Positions 45,873 through 55,544 of a stretch of 64,000 nt of DNA are shown here, one piece after another. The translations under genes were made by a program, and so were the position numbers. The DNA is from Bacteroidales bacterium (GTDB lineage: Bacteria > Bacteroidota > Bacteroidia > Bacteroidales > Muribaculaceae): positions 5,763 through 69,762 of the forward strand of contig SFJG01000003.1 of NCBI GenBank assembly GCA_004555955.1. The letters run 5' to 3'. The notes beneath the pieces are model-generated. The model worked only from the letters and a program-made list of their open reading frames with translations, made no database searches and was not told the DNA's origin. Every line of letters starts with the position of its first letter. Position 1 is the first letter of the stretch.

Positions 45873-46703
45873 ATGAACCTCACCCACCGAATAATGCCGT
45901 CAGCAGCGTTACAACCATATGTGGCGTACTATTGGTTTTTCAAGACTGACCATTCTTCAGTGGCAATGAACATACTTCCGACATGGCATTCCAAGTGGAT
46001 GTTCTACCGCGGGAAATCGATGATAGTCGACGGCGTCGGCGGCGGACATGAAACGGGGAGAGTGTGCGGGCTATACCTTAACAGTATTTCGGTGAGTGTC
46101 GACGATAGCACCGACTCGTTTTTCGTTGTTTTCAAACCATATGCTATGCGCCTGATTCTCGGCATTCCGACCGACGAATTGTTTACGCGCAATCTTGAAT
46201 TGTCGGAACTTGGAATCACGGAACTTGACGACTTGAAATGGCGAGTACTTGAGGCACGGACCAACGAAGAAGCCGTTGCCCTGGTTGAAGAATTCCTCTT
46301 GCGACGACTTGCGGCGGTCAACGATTTTTCGAACATTCGACGCATCGGCGCCGTTTGCCACGCCATCGAGAGCAGTCCGGACACAAATGTCGGCTCGCTA
46401 AGCGATGTGGCTTGCCTATGCCAGAGACAATTTCGCCGCATTTTTACCGACTATGTCGGCGCTTCGCCCAAACAAATCTTGCGTATGCGACGCTTCCTGC
46501 TTGCCGCGAAAGAACTTCAAAACACCACGGAAACTACCCACGTTTCGGAAATCTCCGCACGATTGGGCTACACCGACCATTCGCATTTCTACCATGAATT
46601 TCACCAAATAACCGGCATGTCGCCTACCGAATATGTCTCGCACATCAGCCAACTCCGCCGCTGCGAGCTTATCAAAGGCTACAATACCTACCACGGCGAA
46701 TAA
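45873..46703 (+). CDS. AraC-family transcriptional regulator with DUF6597-like sensor
   Basis: A 276-residue regulator. I start at the ATG 45873 (MNLTHRIMPSAALQPYVAYYWFFK); the frame is open further up but would cross the promoter. The N-terminal half (1-165) resembles the DUF6597 ligand domain found with AraC HTH modules. The C-terminal half (about 170-270) has the double HTH: VGSLSDVACLCQRQFRRIFTDYVGASPKQILRMRR and THVSEISARLGYTDHSHFYHEFHQITGMSPTEY. It precedes a TonB-type barrel gene by 71 bases and may control it. Confidence 0.9.
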   Translation: MNLTHRIMPSAALQPYVAYYWFFKTDHSSVAMNILPTWHSKWMFYRGKSMIVDGVGGGHETGRVCGLYLNSISVSVDDSTDSFFVVFKPYAMRLILGIPTDELFTRNLELSELGITELDDLKWRVLEARTNEEAVALVEEFLLRRLAAVNDFSNIRRIGAVCHAIESSPDTNVGSLSDVACLCQRQFRRIFTDYVGASPKQILRMRRFLLAAKELQNTTETTHVSEISARLGYTDHSHFYHEFHQITGMSPTEYVSHISQLRRCELIKGYNTYHGE

Positions 46704-46746
46704 CTGATTTGTCCGTTTTTTACACCTCCATCGGTTGCCAAAATCA

Positions 46747-46754
46747 TACCTTTG
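46747..46754 (+). promoter_or_regulatory. -7 box of the TonB-type barrel gene
   Basis: TACCTTTG at 46747-46754, 20 bases before the ATG at 46775. It decides against the more upstream frame start near 46709. Confidence 0.6.
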
Positions 46755-46774
46755 CCGAAAATTTCAAACAGGCA

Positions 46775-48928
46775 ATGAGAATATTCACAATTACGACGCT
46801 GGTATTAGCGGCTTTTTCAGCATACGGACAAGCTATGCCAACCGAGCCCGACACATTGGGCATCGACACAATGAACATACAAGAAATACAAGAAATAGTA
46901 GTCACCGGACGCTTGCCCTACACTCGTATGAAAAGCGGCGCATTGGTAACCAAGATAGCCGGGTCGCCTCTCGAGAAGTCGGGGACGGCGCTCGACGCAC
47001 TGCGCAAAGTGCCGGGCATAATCAGAAAGGGTGACGACTTGGAAGTGATTGGTCGCGGAAAGCCGATTTACTACATAAACGGCAGAAAAGTGTACGACAA
47101 CGACGAACTCAAGCGCCTGCTCAGCGACGAAATCGAAAGCATCGAGGTGATAACCAATCCGGGAGCAGCCTATGATGCAACAGTCACTTCGGTGGTAAAA
47201 ATCAAGACAGCCAAACGCCAAGGCGACGGCTTCAGTTTCAACATGTTCGGCAAGTCGGAGCAAAGTCTGCGTACGGGCAAAAACGACCCCGAAGGGCAAA
47301 TCAGCGTAAACTACCGACACAAGAATGTCGACGTATTCGCTTCTGCCAAAGAATGGGTCTACCGCGTAAACCAATGGAGCGACATGCAGCAAATCACATC
47401 CGACTCAAAAACAGCAACCGAGCTATATCGCTACGATGGCAACATAGTGCACCACTGGCGCGGTGTGGGCACACACATCACAGGCGGCATAAACTGGCAA
47501 ATCAACGACCGACACTCTATCGGCGCCAAGGTCGACTACGCCGTCACGACCAACGTCGATACTCGCGACGTGCTGCAAATGTCGAAGTTCGACAAAGGCT
47601 CGCTCACCGAAACTATCGACAGTTATACTCGCAAATGGGGCGACAACCCGAACAACAAACTCGTCAACGCATACTATAACGGCACGGTCGGCAAGTTGAA
47701 CATTGACCTAAACGTCGATATGTTCTTCTCGCACGACAACGAGAACCAATCGACCGACGAAGAAGATGCCGTAGAAACTCGCAACATCGTAACCATAACC
47801 GATGCCAAGAGCAAGATGATTGCCGCAAAACTCGTGCTATCGTACCCGATTTGGAAAGGAAGTTTGCAAGTAGGTACCGAAGAATCGTTTGTCAACCGCC
47901 ACAACCGTAGCGACATCACCGGCACCACCCTACCCTCACAACGCTCAAAAACCGACGACCGCACTTGCGCCGGATTCATCCAATACAACGTGTCGCTCGA
48001 CAATCGCACATCCTTCGGCGCCGGACTCCGCTACGAGCACGCCTACTTCGACTACTCCGACGCACTTAATCACGAGGAAGACCTCAACCGCAAGTACGAC
48101 AACCTGTTTCCGTCGGCTTCGGTGGCTACTCGCTTTGGACGCGTACGCCTCAGCTTAGACTACAGCAGCAAAACGCAACGCCCGTCGTTCTGGCAACTCA
48201 ACAGCCCGGTGAACTACCACAACCGCTACGTCGTGCAACAAGGCAATCCCAAGCTGAAGCCGTCGCAAGAGCACACCGTGTCGCTCACCGGCAACTACAG
48301 TTTTCTGACTGCCGGAGTCAACTATACGCAATATAAAGACTTGGTGTGCAACTGGAGCGAACCCATCGGCAACGACGGTATGATTCTCGTCAGCTACAAA
48401 AACATCGACCGCCCGCAACGTCAAGTCGGCTTGTTTGTAGTGGCTAACAAAACTTTCGGCTGGTTTGTTCCGTCGTGGACTTTTGCATACAACCGTCAAT
48501 GGCTCACGCTCGACTTCGACAACGGCAGCCGCTCGTTCAACAAACCGATGTGGGTGTTCAACGCCTTCAACGCAGCACGCCTGAAACGCGGTTGGCAACT
48601 CGAGCTCAACAGCGAATTCCACAGCCGCAGCAATTACAGCAACGTAGAACTCACCAACAACTATTGGGCACTCGAAACAGCAGTGCAAAAGACGATGCTT
48701 CCCAACAACGCGCTCACCATACGACTTGCTTGGCAAGACATGTTGCGCCGCGGCAACAACGACGTGTTTGTCGACTACGGCAGCTACATAATCCGCCAAA
48801 CCAATACGATGGACTTCAACCGCGTAATTCTCACCGTGCGCTACTCGTTCAATGCCGCTCGCAGCAAGTATAAAGGCACAGGCGCCGGCAAAGACGCCAT
48901 CAGCCGCATCGGCTCAACAGCAAAATAG
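46775..48928 (+). CDS. TonB-dependent receptor-like outer-membrane protein
   Basis: A 717-residue outer-membrane protein with a signal peptide (MRIFTITTLVLAAFSAYGQ). After a short linker comes a plug domain: EIVVTGRLPYTRMKSGALVTKIAGSPLEKSGTALDALRKVPGI, then IYYINGRKVYD and IESIEVITNPGAAYDA, as in TonB-dependent receptors. Residues 180-700 are barrel strands of the OMP_b-brl_3 type (SVNYRHKNVDVFAS, SFGAGLRYEHAYFDY, LSLDYSSKTQRPSFWQLNSPV), a final strand at FNRVILTVRYSFNAA, and a basic tail. No carboxypeptidase-like N-terminal domain and no SusD partner, so it is probably not a SusC. Substrate unknown. Confidence 0.87.
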   Translation: MRIFTITTLVLAAFSAYGQAMPTEPDTLGIDTMNIQEIQEIVVTGRLPYTRMKSGALVTKIAGSPLEKSGTALDALRKVPGIIRKGDDLEVIGRGKPIYYINGRKVYDNDELKRLLSDEIESIEVITNPGAAYDATVTSVVKIKTAKRQGDGFSFNMFGKSEQSLRTGKNDPEGQISVNYRHKNVDVFASAKEWVYRVNQWSDMQQITSDSKTATELYRYDGNIVHHWRGVGTHITGGINWQINDRHSIGAKVDYAVTTNVDTRDVLQMSKFDKGSLTETIDSYTRKWGDNPNNKLVNAYYNGTVGKLNIDLNVDMFFSHDNENQSTDEEDAVETRNIVTITDAKSKMIAAKLVLSYPIWKGSLQVGTEESFVNRHNRSDITGTTLPSQRSKTDDRTCAGFIQYNVSLDNRTSFGAGLRYEHAYFDYSDALNHEEDLNRKYDNLFPSASVATRFGRVRLSLDYSSKTQRPSFWQLNSPVNYHNRYVVQQGNPKLKPSQEHTVSLTGNYSFLTAGVNYTQYKDLVCNWSEPIGNDGMILVSYKNIDRPQRQVGLFVVANKTFGWFVPSWTFAYNRQWLTLDFDNGSRSFNKPMWVFNAFNAARLKRGWQLELNSEFHSRSNYSNVELTNNYWALETAVQKTMLPNNALTIRLAWQDMLRRGNNDVFVDYGSYIIRQTNTMDFNRVILTVRYSFNAARSKYKGTGAGKDAISRIGSTAK

Positions 48929-48980
48929 CAAACTCATCAGTAACAACACATATTTAACTAATTCAATCGCAATCACGGGG

Positions 48981-49007
48981 GGCGTTGTGACAACGCCTCT
49001 TTCTTTT
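48981..49007 (+). terminator. terminator of the TonB-type barrel gene
   Basis: GGCGTTG (48981-48987), three-base loop, CAACGCC (48991-48997), then a T-rich tail. Confidence 0.8.
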
Positions 49008-49019
49008 TGCCGTTTTCGC

Positions 49020-49049
49020 TTTGGTTTTCGCCGATTTTTTGTACCTTTA
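49020..49049 (+). promoter_or_regulatory. promoter of ybaK, resembling the end of repeat family B
   Basis: CGTTTTCGCTTTG with TTTG at 49020-49023, 18 bases, TACCTTTA (49042-49049), ATG at 49059. The implied leader is only a few bases. The flank GCCGTTTTCGCTTTGGTTTTCGC echoes the repeat B end. Confidence 0.5.
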
Positions 49050-49058
49050 CATTTTGAA

Positions 49059-49544
49059 ATGGCAAAAATAATAAAAACGAATGTTGCACGACTGCTCGAC
49101 AAGGCGAAAATAGCCTACGAGTTAGTGCCCTACGAGGTTGACGAGAACGACTTGTCTGCCCAACACATTGCCGCCCAACTCGGCGAAGACATCAACCGCG
49201 TGTTTAAAACGCTGGTGCTCCACGGCGATAAGGTGAAGCACATTGTTTGTGTTGTTCCGGGTTGTCGCGAAGTAGACCTGAAAAAGGCGGCTCGCGCTTC
49301 CGGCAACAAAAAAGTGGAAATGCTTCTGATGAAAGACCTGTTGCCGACAACCGGCTACATCCGCGGCGGCTGCTGCCCGATTGGCATGAAAAAGCCATTC
49401 CCTACATATTTCCACGAAACGTGTATGGACTACGACTTTATCTACGTCAGCGCAGGCGTGCGTGGCTTACAGCTCAAGATTTCGCCGACCGACATCGTCG
49501 ACTACATTCACGCAACAACGGCAGACATTGCCACAGAACTATAA
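49059..49544 (+). CDS. ybaK: Cys-tRNA(Pro)/Cys-tRNA(Cys) deacylase, YbaK/EbsC type
   Basis: A 161-residue trans-editing protein that hydrolyses mischarged Cys-tRNA(Pro). It starts [27 protein letters not shown]; an upstream frame extension would pass through the previous terminator and is rejected. The conserved pieces are [10 protein letters not shown] with the catalytic-type Lys, [25 protein letters not shown] and [19 protein letters not shown] (the GxxxGxxxPxG-like floor of the pocket, about 105-120). Length is normal. It lies four bases before aroC, so the two are co-transcribed. Confidence 0.93.
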   Translation: MAKIIKTNVARLLDKAKIAYELVPYEVDENDLSAQHIAAQLGEDINRVFKTLVLHGDKVKHIVCVVPGCREVDLKKAARASGNKKVEMLLMKDLLPTTGYIRGGCCPIGMKKPFPTYFHETCMDYDFIYVSAGVRGLQLKISPTDIVDYIHATTADIATEL

Positions 49545-49548
49545 AAAG

Positions 49549-50622
49549 ATGAACGAATTTGGCATAATTTATAGACTGACCTCATTTGGAGAGTCGCACG
49601 GAGCAGCCGTTGGCGGAGTGGTCGACGGCATGCCGGCAGGTATTACCATCGACGTCGACGAGGTGCAACGACAACTCAACCGTCGTCGCCCCGGGCAGTC
49701 GGCTATCGTTACACAACGCAACGAAAAAGACCGCGTACGCTTTCTGTCGGGCATCTTCGAAGGTGTTACAACAGGCACTCCAATAGGTTTCGTAGTCGAA
49801 AACGAAGACCATCATTCGAACGACTATAGCAACATCCGCGACGTGTTTCGTCCGTCGCACGCCGACTACACCTACACCTCGAAATACGGCATTCGCGACT
49901 ACCGCGGTGGCGGACGCTCTTCTGCACGCGAAACGATTGCGCGCGTTGTTGCCGGCGCTCTTGCCATGCAAGCGCTCGGTCAAATCGGCATTACGGTGAC
50001 CGCCTACACCTCGCAAGTAGGCAACATTGCGCTCGACAACGACTATCGACACTACGATTTGTCGACCATCGAGAGCAACGATGTGCGCTGCCCCGATGCT
50101 GATGCGGCAGCTCGTATGCACGAGCTCATCAGGCAAGTACAAGCCGACGGCGACACCATTGGCGGAACAGTCACTTGCGTGGTCAAAGGCGTGCCTGTGG
50201 GGCTTGGCGAGCCGGTATTCGACAAGCTGCATGCACGGCTGGCTTATGCCATGATGAGCATCAACGCAGCCAAGGGGTTCGACTACGGTATGGGCTTCGA
50301 CGGCGTTGGCAATCGCGGTAGCCAAATGAACGACGCTTTCATCTGCACTGACGGACACATTTCGACAACGACAAACCGCTCCGGAGGCATCCAAGGCGGA
50401 ATATCCAATGGCGAAGACATCTACTTCCGCGTGGCTTTCAAGCCGGTGGCAACGTTGCTACGCGACGTCGAAACCATCGACAAAGACGGACGTGCTACCA
50501 CCCTTCACGCTCGCGGACGTCACGACCCGTGCGTGCTGCCTCGCGCCGTACCCATCGTTGAAGCCATGGCGGCTATGACAATTTTCGACATGTATCTTCT
50601 CAACCGCACCGCGCGATTGTAG
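49549..50622 (+). CDS. aroC: chorismate synthase
   Basis: A 357-residue FMN-dependent enzyme making chorismate from EPSP, the last shared step of aromatic amino acid synthesis. It starts at the ATG 49549 ([18 protein letters not shown]). Signatures: [67 protein letters not shown] and the C-terminal [16 protein letters not shown] with [17 protein letters not shown]. His11 and His105-region residues needed for catalysis are present. The next gene starts four bases downstream. Confidence 0.97.
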   Translation: MNEFGIIYRLTSFGESHGAAVGGVVDGMPAGITIDVDEVQRQLNRRRPGQSAIVTQRNEKDRVRFLSGIFEGVTTGTPIGFVVENEDHHSNDYSNIRDVFRPSHADYTYTSKYGIRDYRGGGRSSARETIARVVAGALAMQALGQIGITVTAYTSQVGNIALDNDYRHYDLSTIESNDVRCPDADAAARMHELIRQVQADGDTIGGTVTCVVKGVPVGLGEPVFDKLHARLAYAMMSINAAKGFDYGMGFDGVGNRGSQMNDAFICTDGHISTTTNRSGGIQGGISNGEDIYFRVAFKPVATLLRDVETIDKDGRATTLHARGRHDPCVLPRAVPIVEAMAAMTIFDMYLLNRTARL

Positions 50623-50626
50623 GACT

Positions 50627-51553
50627 ATGGCTTGCTACACCGACTTTGCGTCTTTCTTGAGTCGACATTTCTCCGAAAAGGTCCAAAAAATTTCGATAAA
50701 TGCCGGATTCACGTGCCCGAATCGCGACGGTACGAAAGGCGTTGGCGGTTGCACCTATTGCAACAACCAAACATTCAGCCCGGGATACTGTCGGCCACAG
50801 AAATCGGTTGCTGAACAACTCGAAGAGGGCAAACACTTTTTTGCGCATAAGTATCCACACATGCGCTACATAGCCTATTTTCAAGCATATACAAACACCT
50901 ACGGCACGTTGCGACAACTCGAATCGCTCTACGCTGAAGCGCTGGCTGTCGATGGCGTTGTCGGACTCATCATCGGCACACGCCCCGACTGCGTCGACGA
51001 CCAACTGCTCGACTACCTTAAAGGACTCGCTCGGCAGCGATTTGTGATGGTGGAATACGGCGCTGAGACGTCGCACAACCGCACACTTGCCCTTGTCAAT
51101 CGCGGTCACACTTGGGAGCAAACCGTCGACGCCGTCAGCCGCACCGCCGAGCGTGGCATCCCTTGCGGTCTGCACCTCATCTTAGGGCTTCCCGGCGAAT
51201 CGCGACAAGACATTCTCACCACCGTCGAGCGCGCATCGGCATTGCCTGTCGACACACTCAAAATGCACCAACTGCAGATTGTCCGCGGCACGAAATTGGC
51301 TCGGCAAGTGGCAGATGGTGAAATTGACTATAACGAATTGACCGTCGACGAATACATCGACCTTTGCTGTGAAGTTGTGGAGCACTGCCGCGAAGGTGTA
51401 TGCATTGAGCGTTTCGTTTCGCAGTCGCCCGCCGAACTTTTGCTGTCGCCTCGATGGGGCTTGAAAAATTATGAATTTACCAACTTACTGAATCGCGAAC
51501 TCACCCGCCGTGGCATCCGCCAAGGCTCGAAATATCGGGAACAGGAAACCTGA
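50627..51553 (+). CDS. TIGR01212-type radical SAM protein (YhcC family)
   Basis: A 308-residue radical SAM protein. The N-terminal cluster motif is FTCPNRDGTKGVGGCTYCNNQTF, with cysteines spaced C-x14-C-x2-C as in the YhcC family rather than the usual C-x3-C-x2-C. Further marks are GLIIGTRPDCV, EYGAETSHNRTL and PCGLHLILGLPGESRQD. It probably binds a 4Fe-4S cluster and S-adenosylmethionine; the substrate is unknown. Co-transcribed with aroC (4-base gap). Its 3' end and stop codon lie inside a heptamer repeat (51543-51584). Confidence 0.92.
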   Translation: MACYTDFASFLSRHFSEKVQKISINAGFTCPNRDGTKGVGGCTYCNNQTFSPGYCRPQKSVAEQLEEGKHFFAHKYPHMRYIAYFQAYTNTYGTLRQLESLYAEALAVDGVVGLIIGTRPDCVDDQLLDYLKGLARQRFVMVEYGAETSHNRTLALVNRGHTWEQTVDAVSRTAERGIPCGLHLILGLPGESRQDILTTVERASALPVDTLKMHQLQIVRGTKLARQVADGEIDYNELTVDEYIDLCCEVVEHCREGVCIERFVSQSPAELLLSPRWGLKNYEFTNLLNRELTRRGIRQGSKYREQET

Positions 51554-51584
51554 AATCGGAAACCGGGAATCGGAAATCGGAAAT
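51543..51584 (+). repeat. heptamer tandem repeat over the end of the radical SAM gene
   Basis: Six 7-bp units: AGGAAAC, CTGAAAT, CGGAAAC, CGGGAAT, CGGAAAT, CGGAAAT. The TGA stop (51551-51553) lies in the second unit. Confidence 0.75.
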
Positions 51585-51589
51585 CACAT

Positions 51590-51640
51590 CCAATAACCTC
51601 TAACCTATAACCACGCCGCAGGCGTTTTATCCTCTCGCCT
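51590..51640 (+). repeat. partial family B repeat with hairpin
   Basis: ACCTCTAACC-TATAACCAC, hairpin ACGCC-GCA-GGCGT (51613-51625), TTTTATCC and TCTCGCCT. Same order as the start of repeat B2 at 8251-8290, but the promoter half is missing. It lies between convergent genes and may act as a terminator. Confidence 0.6.
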
Positions 51641-52565
51641 CATTTTCCTTTGCCTCTTGCAATTTGCGCTGCTTATCGATTCGACGGCGCGCTTTAACCT
51701 TGTTTTCGTCGAAACCTTCACCATAGACAGTATTGACGTTACTCTGCGACATAAAGGCGTGCGGGTCGAGTTCCTTGATTAGTCGATAGATGTCGAGAGC
51801 TTCCGATTTGCGGCAAAAAATAATGAGCATCTTCACCTCTTGTCGCGTGTACCAGCCCGTGCCATCGACAATCGTACAACCGCGATGCAACTCATGGTTG
51901 ACCGCAGTCGCTATCTCGTCCCAGCGCTTGGAAAAGATTGTAAATTGCACGGCTTGGCGCGTATTGTTGACCACCTGGTCTGCCATATACGACAGAAACA
52001 CAAGCACGACATAACCGTAAATTACCTTATTAAGGTCGTGATAAATGATAAACGACGACGAGATGATAATAAGGTCGACGTAGAGAATCATTCGTCCTAC
52101 CGACACTTGATGATATTTCGACACCATAGCGGCAACGATGTCGGTACCGCCGGTGCTGCCATTGTGCGTAAAGGCTATACCTACGCCCGTACCACACAGC
52201 ACGGCGCCTATAATACAGTCGAGAAACGTCTCCGGCAACGCCACAGGATAGGCCTCGAAGAATGGTTGTGCTATACCTATAAACAAACTGAGAAACGTAG
52301 CGCCGAATATCGTTTTCAGCACGAATTGCGCTCCGACGACTTTAAAAGCAATCGCCAACAGCGTTATATTGAGTGCATAGAACGGTATCCATACCGGTAT
52401 CTGTGTTTGAAAATAGATAAGTGATGCAAGACCTGCCATTCCGCCTATCACAACTCCTTTGGGTAGCACGAAACCGCAAAAGCCTATAGCATAGAGCACT
52501 AAACCAATCATTATCATTACGCAGTCTTTCAGATTGCTCAGCACATATTTTTTATTAAATTGCAT
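51627..52565 (-). CDS. YitT family membrane protein with DUF2179 domain
   Basis: A 312-residue inner-membrane protein. About six helices occupy residues 10-205 (MIMIGLVLYAIGFCGFVLPKGVVIGGMAGLASLIYF; AFTHNGSTGGTDIVAAMVSKY), typical of YitT_membrane. The soluble C-terminal DUF2179 domain (about 215-285) reads ELHRGCTIVDGTGWYTRQEVKMLIIFCRKSE. A charged tail (RRRIDKQRKLQEAKENEARG) ends it. The family is widespread and of unknown function. Minus-strand -7 box TATATTTG at 52590-52583. Confidence 0.93.
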   Translation of the reverse strand: MQFNKKYVLSNLKDCVMIMIGLVLYAIGFCGFVLPKGVVIGGMAGLASLIYFQTQIPVWIPFYALNITLLAIAFKVVGAQFVLKTIFGATFLSLFIGIAQPFFEAYPVALPETFLDCIIGAVLCGTGVGIAFTHNGSTGGTDIVAAMVSKYHQVSVGRMILYVDLIIISSSFIIYHDLNKVIYGYVVLVFLSYMADQVVNNTRQAVQFTIFSKRWDEIATAVNHELHRGCTIVDGTGWYTRQEVKMLIIFCRKSEALDIYRLIKELDPHAFMSQSNVNTVYGEGFDENKVKARRRIDKQRKLQEAKENEARG

Positions 52566-52652
52566 AGCCTTGGATTTTGACGCAAATATACTAATTTTAC
52601 GTCGGTAGACGAATCTATAATCGAAAAAATTTCAATAAAAATCAGCAATGGC

Positions 52653-52961
52653 CTACGAGCAAGCTTTATTTGCCAGAAACACCAGCGCAAGAGCGACCAT
52701 CAAAGAAATCACGAGAGCCATCTCTAAGTCGGGCATTCCCTTTATATCTACAACCTTTCGCGGCTTCTCCTCTACAACGCCATACGCTTCCAACAGTTTA
52801 AGTATTGCCCAACGGATAATGCTATAAACAATTACAGGAATGGACAATATATATAGGAGTAAATGAAATATTTGGGCATGGAAAATTATTATAACAATTA
52901 CTAATGCCACCGATAACCAAAAATACAGCGGAGAACCAATGTCAAAAAATATAAATAACAT
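52653..52961 (-). CDS. small membrane protein, function unknown
   Basis: A 102-residue protein with three hydrophobic segments (about 12-28, 32-58 and 82-98) and a short charged loop (EEKPRKVVDIKGMPDLE). No family recognised. Base composition is clearly more AT-rich than neighbouring genes, and no good promoter box is seen, so it could be a recently acquired or poorly expressed gene. The length and continuous hydrophobic pattern still favour a real protein. Confidence 0.5.
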   Translation of the reverse strand: MLFIFFDIGSPLYFWLSVALVIVIIIFHAQIFHLLLYILSIPVIVYSIIRWAILKLLEAYGVVEEKPRKVVDIKGMPDLEMALVISLMVALALVFLANKACS

Positions 52962-53084
52962 AGCGTTTACATGTTTACGGGCAGCTTATCGGATTTCTTA
53001 AGCTTGCTGTTGTGCATCATAAAGGTATTGCTATAATTGGGCAAAAACTCCATACTGCCGTGTTAGAATTTCTTAAAAATCCAC

Positions 53085-53120
53085 ATAAAAAAGCGCATTC
53101 ACTTTCGTGGACGCGCTTTT
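53085..53120 (-). terminator. terminator of rho
   Basis: Minus strand: AAAAGCGC (53120-53113) pairs with GCGCTTTT (53096-53089), with an inner CAC/GTG pairing, then a T run. The 52962-53085 stretch before it shows no gene. Confidence 0.85.
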
Positions 53121-53152
53121 GGTTGGTTGTATGCGATTTATGCGATTGCCGA

Positions 53153-55186
53153 CTATCCGTTCATTGTGAGCAGTAATTCTTCGTTCGACTTGGTGCGGAG
53201 CATTCGGTCTTTGATAAGTTCCATCGCTTCAATCGACGTATAGTCAGCAATGTGATTACGCAGAATCCACATGCGGTTGATTGTTTCTTGGCTAAGGAGC
53301 AAGTCGTCGCGACGTGTGCTCGATGCCACAATGTCGACAGCCGGGAAGATGCGTTTGTTCGACAACTTGCGGTCGAGTTGAAGTTCCATATTGCCTGTGC
53401 CTTTAAACTCTTCGAAAATCACCTCATCCATCTTGGAGCCGGTTTCAGTAAGAGCCGTTGCGATGATGGTGAGCGAGCCACCGTTCTCGATATTACGAGC
53501 TGCTCCGAAGAAGCGTTTGGGCTTTTGCAAAGCGTTGGCATCGACACCACCGGTGAGGATTTTTCCCGAGGCGGGAGCTACCGTATTATAAGCGCGAGCA
53601 AGGCGGGTAATAGAGTCGAGCAGAATCACTACGTCGTGACCGCATTCTACCATACGTTTTGCCTTTTCGAGCACCAATCCGGCAATCTTGACGTGGCGTT
53701 CGGCAGGCTCATCAAAGGTAGAGGCAATAACCTCGGCGTTGACGTTACGCGCCATGTCGGTAACTTCTTCCGGGCGCTCGTCGATGAGCAAGATGAGAAG
53801 ATATGTGTTGGGATGATTTTCGGCAATTGCGTTGGCTATATCTTTGAGCAACATGGTTTTACCGGTTTTCGGCGGCGCTACGATAAGTCCGCGCTGACCT
53901 TTGCCGATGGGCGAGAACATATCGACTACGCGTGTCGAGAGATTGCAGGTTGTTGCGCCTCCCGTGAGGTCAAATTTTTCGTCGGGGAAGAGCGGCACGA
54001 GATGCTCGAAGGCTACGCGGTCGCGCACGAATTCGGGCGTGCGGCCGTTGATTGACTCAACATTGCAAAGCGGGAAAAATTTTTCGCCTTCTTTGGGCGG
54101 ACGAATAGGACCTTCGACGACGTCGCCGGTTTTGAGTCCGTTTTGCTTGATTTGTGCTTGAGAAACGTAGATATCGTCGGGCGACGAAAGGTAGTTATAG
54201 TCGGACGAGCGCAAGAATCCGTAACCGTCGGGCATTATTTCGAGCACGCCCGAGCCTTTCACGATGCCTTCAAAGTCGTATATCGGTTGCTGTGGTTGTT
54301 GTTGAGCCTGTTGCTGTGCTTGTTGCTGCGCTTGACGGCGTTGCTGTTTACGCTGCTGTTTAGTCTGTTTTTGGCGAACGGGTTGTTGCTCTTGAGCGGG
54401 TTGTTCGGGCTGTTGTGCTTGTGCTTGCGCTTGTGCATCGGCATCGGCTTGCTGTTGTTGCTGCGAGCGCGGCACGAACTTTCGCCCGGTGTTGAAAAAC
54501 AAGCTGAACGACTCGTCGCTACGCTTTTGCGGTTCCGGCTTGGCTACTTGCTGCTCGGCGGGTTCTGAAGGCAGGCTTTCAACGATGTCGGCGGATTTCT
54601 CCGGTTGCGCCGCTTCTGCCGTTTCTGCCGCTTCTGCCGTTTCTGCCACAGGTTGCTCAGGCTCAACAGTCTTGGCTACTTCTGTGGAGTTATTTTCCTG
54701 AACTGCAGCAACTTCGACATTTTCTACGTTCTCTGCTTCCGGCTTATCGGCATCCTGCGGGGCGGCTTCGACGTTTTTCACAGCCTTTTTGCGACCACGC
54801 TTAGCCGGTGCCGGTTTTTCGGCAGCCCGAGGCTCTACGGCTTCTACCGCTTCTACCGCTTCGGCAACTGCAACCTCCGGCTGCGCAGGCTCGGCTGCCT
54901 GTGCTTCGGCTTTCTTTCGACGGGTAGTTTTTGACTTCGACTTATTATCTTTTTTCGGTTCTTCGGCGCCGTCCGGCATGTCGGCTGCGCGTTTACGCTT
55001 TTCGCTGCGCATCTTGACAGCCTTTTCTTTCGTCTGGTCTGCCTCAAAGTCGATTATTCCATATATAAGATTATCTTTATCAAGCTTATCGATGCTGGTA
55101 CTATCGATTTTCTTTATACCTAAGGACTTGGCTATTTCCTGCAACTGCGGAAGTTCCATTTCCTTCAATTCTAACAATTTGTACAT
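53153..55186 (-). CDS. rho: transcription termination factor Rho with long disordered insert
   Basis: A 677-residue RNA-dependent hexameric ATPase that ends transcription. Residues 1-50 form the Rho_N domain. Residues about 52-300 are a low-complexity insert, first Lys/Ala/Glu/Pro-rich, then Gln-rich ([18 protein letters not shown] and [14 protein letters not shown]), absent from E. coli Rho. The RNA-binding CSD follows ([23 protein letters not shown]), then the ATPase with Walker [18 protein letters not shown], and [15 protein letters not shown]. In Bacteroides thetaiotaomicron a similar insert drives Rho phase separation. Minus-strand -7 box at 55310-55303. Confidence 0.96.
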   Translation of the reverse strand: MYKLLELKEMELPQLQEIAKSLGIKKIDSTSIDKLDKDNLIYGIIDFEADQTKEKAVKMRSEKRKRAADMPDGAEEPKKDNKSKSKTTRRKKAEAQAAEPAQPEVAVAEAVEAVEAVEPRAAEKPAPAKRGRKKAVKNVEAAPQDADKPEAENVENVEVAAVQENNSTEVAKTVEPEQPVAETAEAAETAEAAQPEKSADIVESLPSEPAEQQVAKPEPQKRSDESFSLFFNTGRKFVPRSQQQQQADADAQAQAQAQQPEQPAQEQQPVRQKQTKQQRKQQRRQAQQQAQQQAQQQPQQPIYDFEGIVKGSGVLEIMPDGYGFLRSSDYNYLSSPDDIYVSQAQIKQNGLKTGDVVEGPIRPPKEGEKFFPLCNVESINGRTPEFVRDRVAFEHLVPLFPDEKFDLTGGATTCNLSTRVVDMFSPIGKGQRGLIVAPPKTGKTMLLKDIANAIAENHPNTYLLILLIDERPEEVTDMARNVNAEVIASTFDEPAERHVKIAGLVLEKAKRMVECGHDVVILLDSITRLARAYNTVAPASGKILTGGVDANALQKPKRFFGAARNIENGGSLTIIATALTETGSKMDEVIFEEFKGTGNMELQLDRKLSNKRIFPAVDIVASSTRRDDLLLSQETINRMWILRNHIADYTSIEAMELIKDRMLRTKSNEELLLTMNG

Positions 55187-55302
55187 GTAAATTCTTTAAT
55201 TTATAGATTCATAATCCACGCATGGATTACTACAAAAAGAGTTCGTGATAATTGGGGAATGAGTTGTAAAATTCGGAGCGCTTGCCTGGCGCTTTTGCAC
55301 TG

Positions 55303-55332
55303 CAAAGTTAATACAATTTTTTGAATAACAAT
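55303..55332 (-). promoter_or_regulatory. promoter of rho
   Basis: Minus strand ATTG (55332-55329), 18 bases, TAACTTTG (55310-55303). The leader of about 110 bases contains AGCGC...GCGCT. The 55187-55544 gap holds this and the trxA promoter, back to back, and nothing else. Confidence 0.65.
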
Positions 55333-55469
55333 ATCGATAGGCCAAAAAAATATCTTTGTACAAAATTTTTCAATCTACCTCAATAAGCGAAGACTATGAT
55401 TAATAAAAAGATACCCCAAACCAAATGTTCGAGGATTAACATTTGTTTTAAAACAGTCACAAAATATTG

Positions 55470-55501
55470 TTTGTTTTATCCTACATTTTATATTAACTTT
55501 G
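55470..55501 (+). promoter_or_regulatory. promoter of trxA
   Basis: TTTG (55470-55473), 20 bases, TAACTTTG (55494-55501), 43 bases before the ATG. Confidence 0.75.
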
Positions 55502-55544
55502 CCCTCAACAAAAACGAACAAAAAACTCAAAAAATCTCATAACT

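Noticed and set aside
46709..46774. Longer N-terminus for the TonB-type barrel protein
   Set aside because: It would run through the -7 box TACCTTTG and place residues before a clean signal peptide.
54143..54568. 141-codon Leu-rich plus-strand frame looking like a membrane protein
   Set aside because: Complement of the Gln-rich insert of rho; the Leu runs come from CAG/CAA read backwards.
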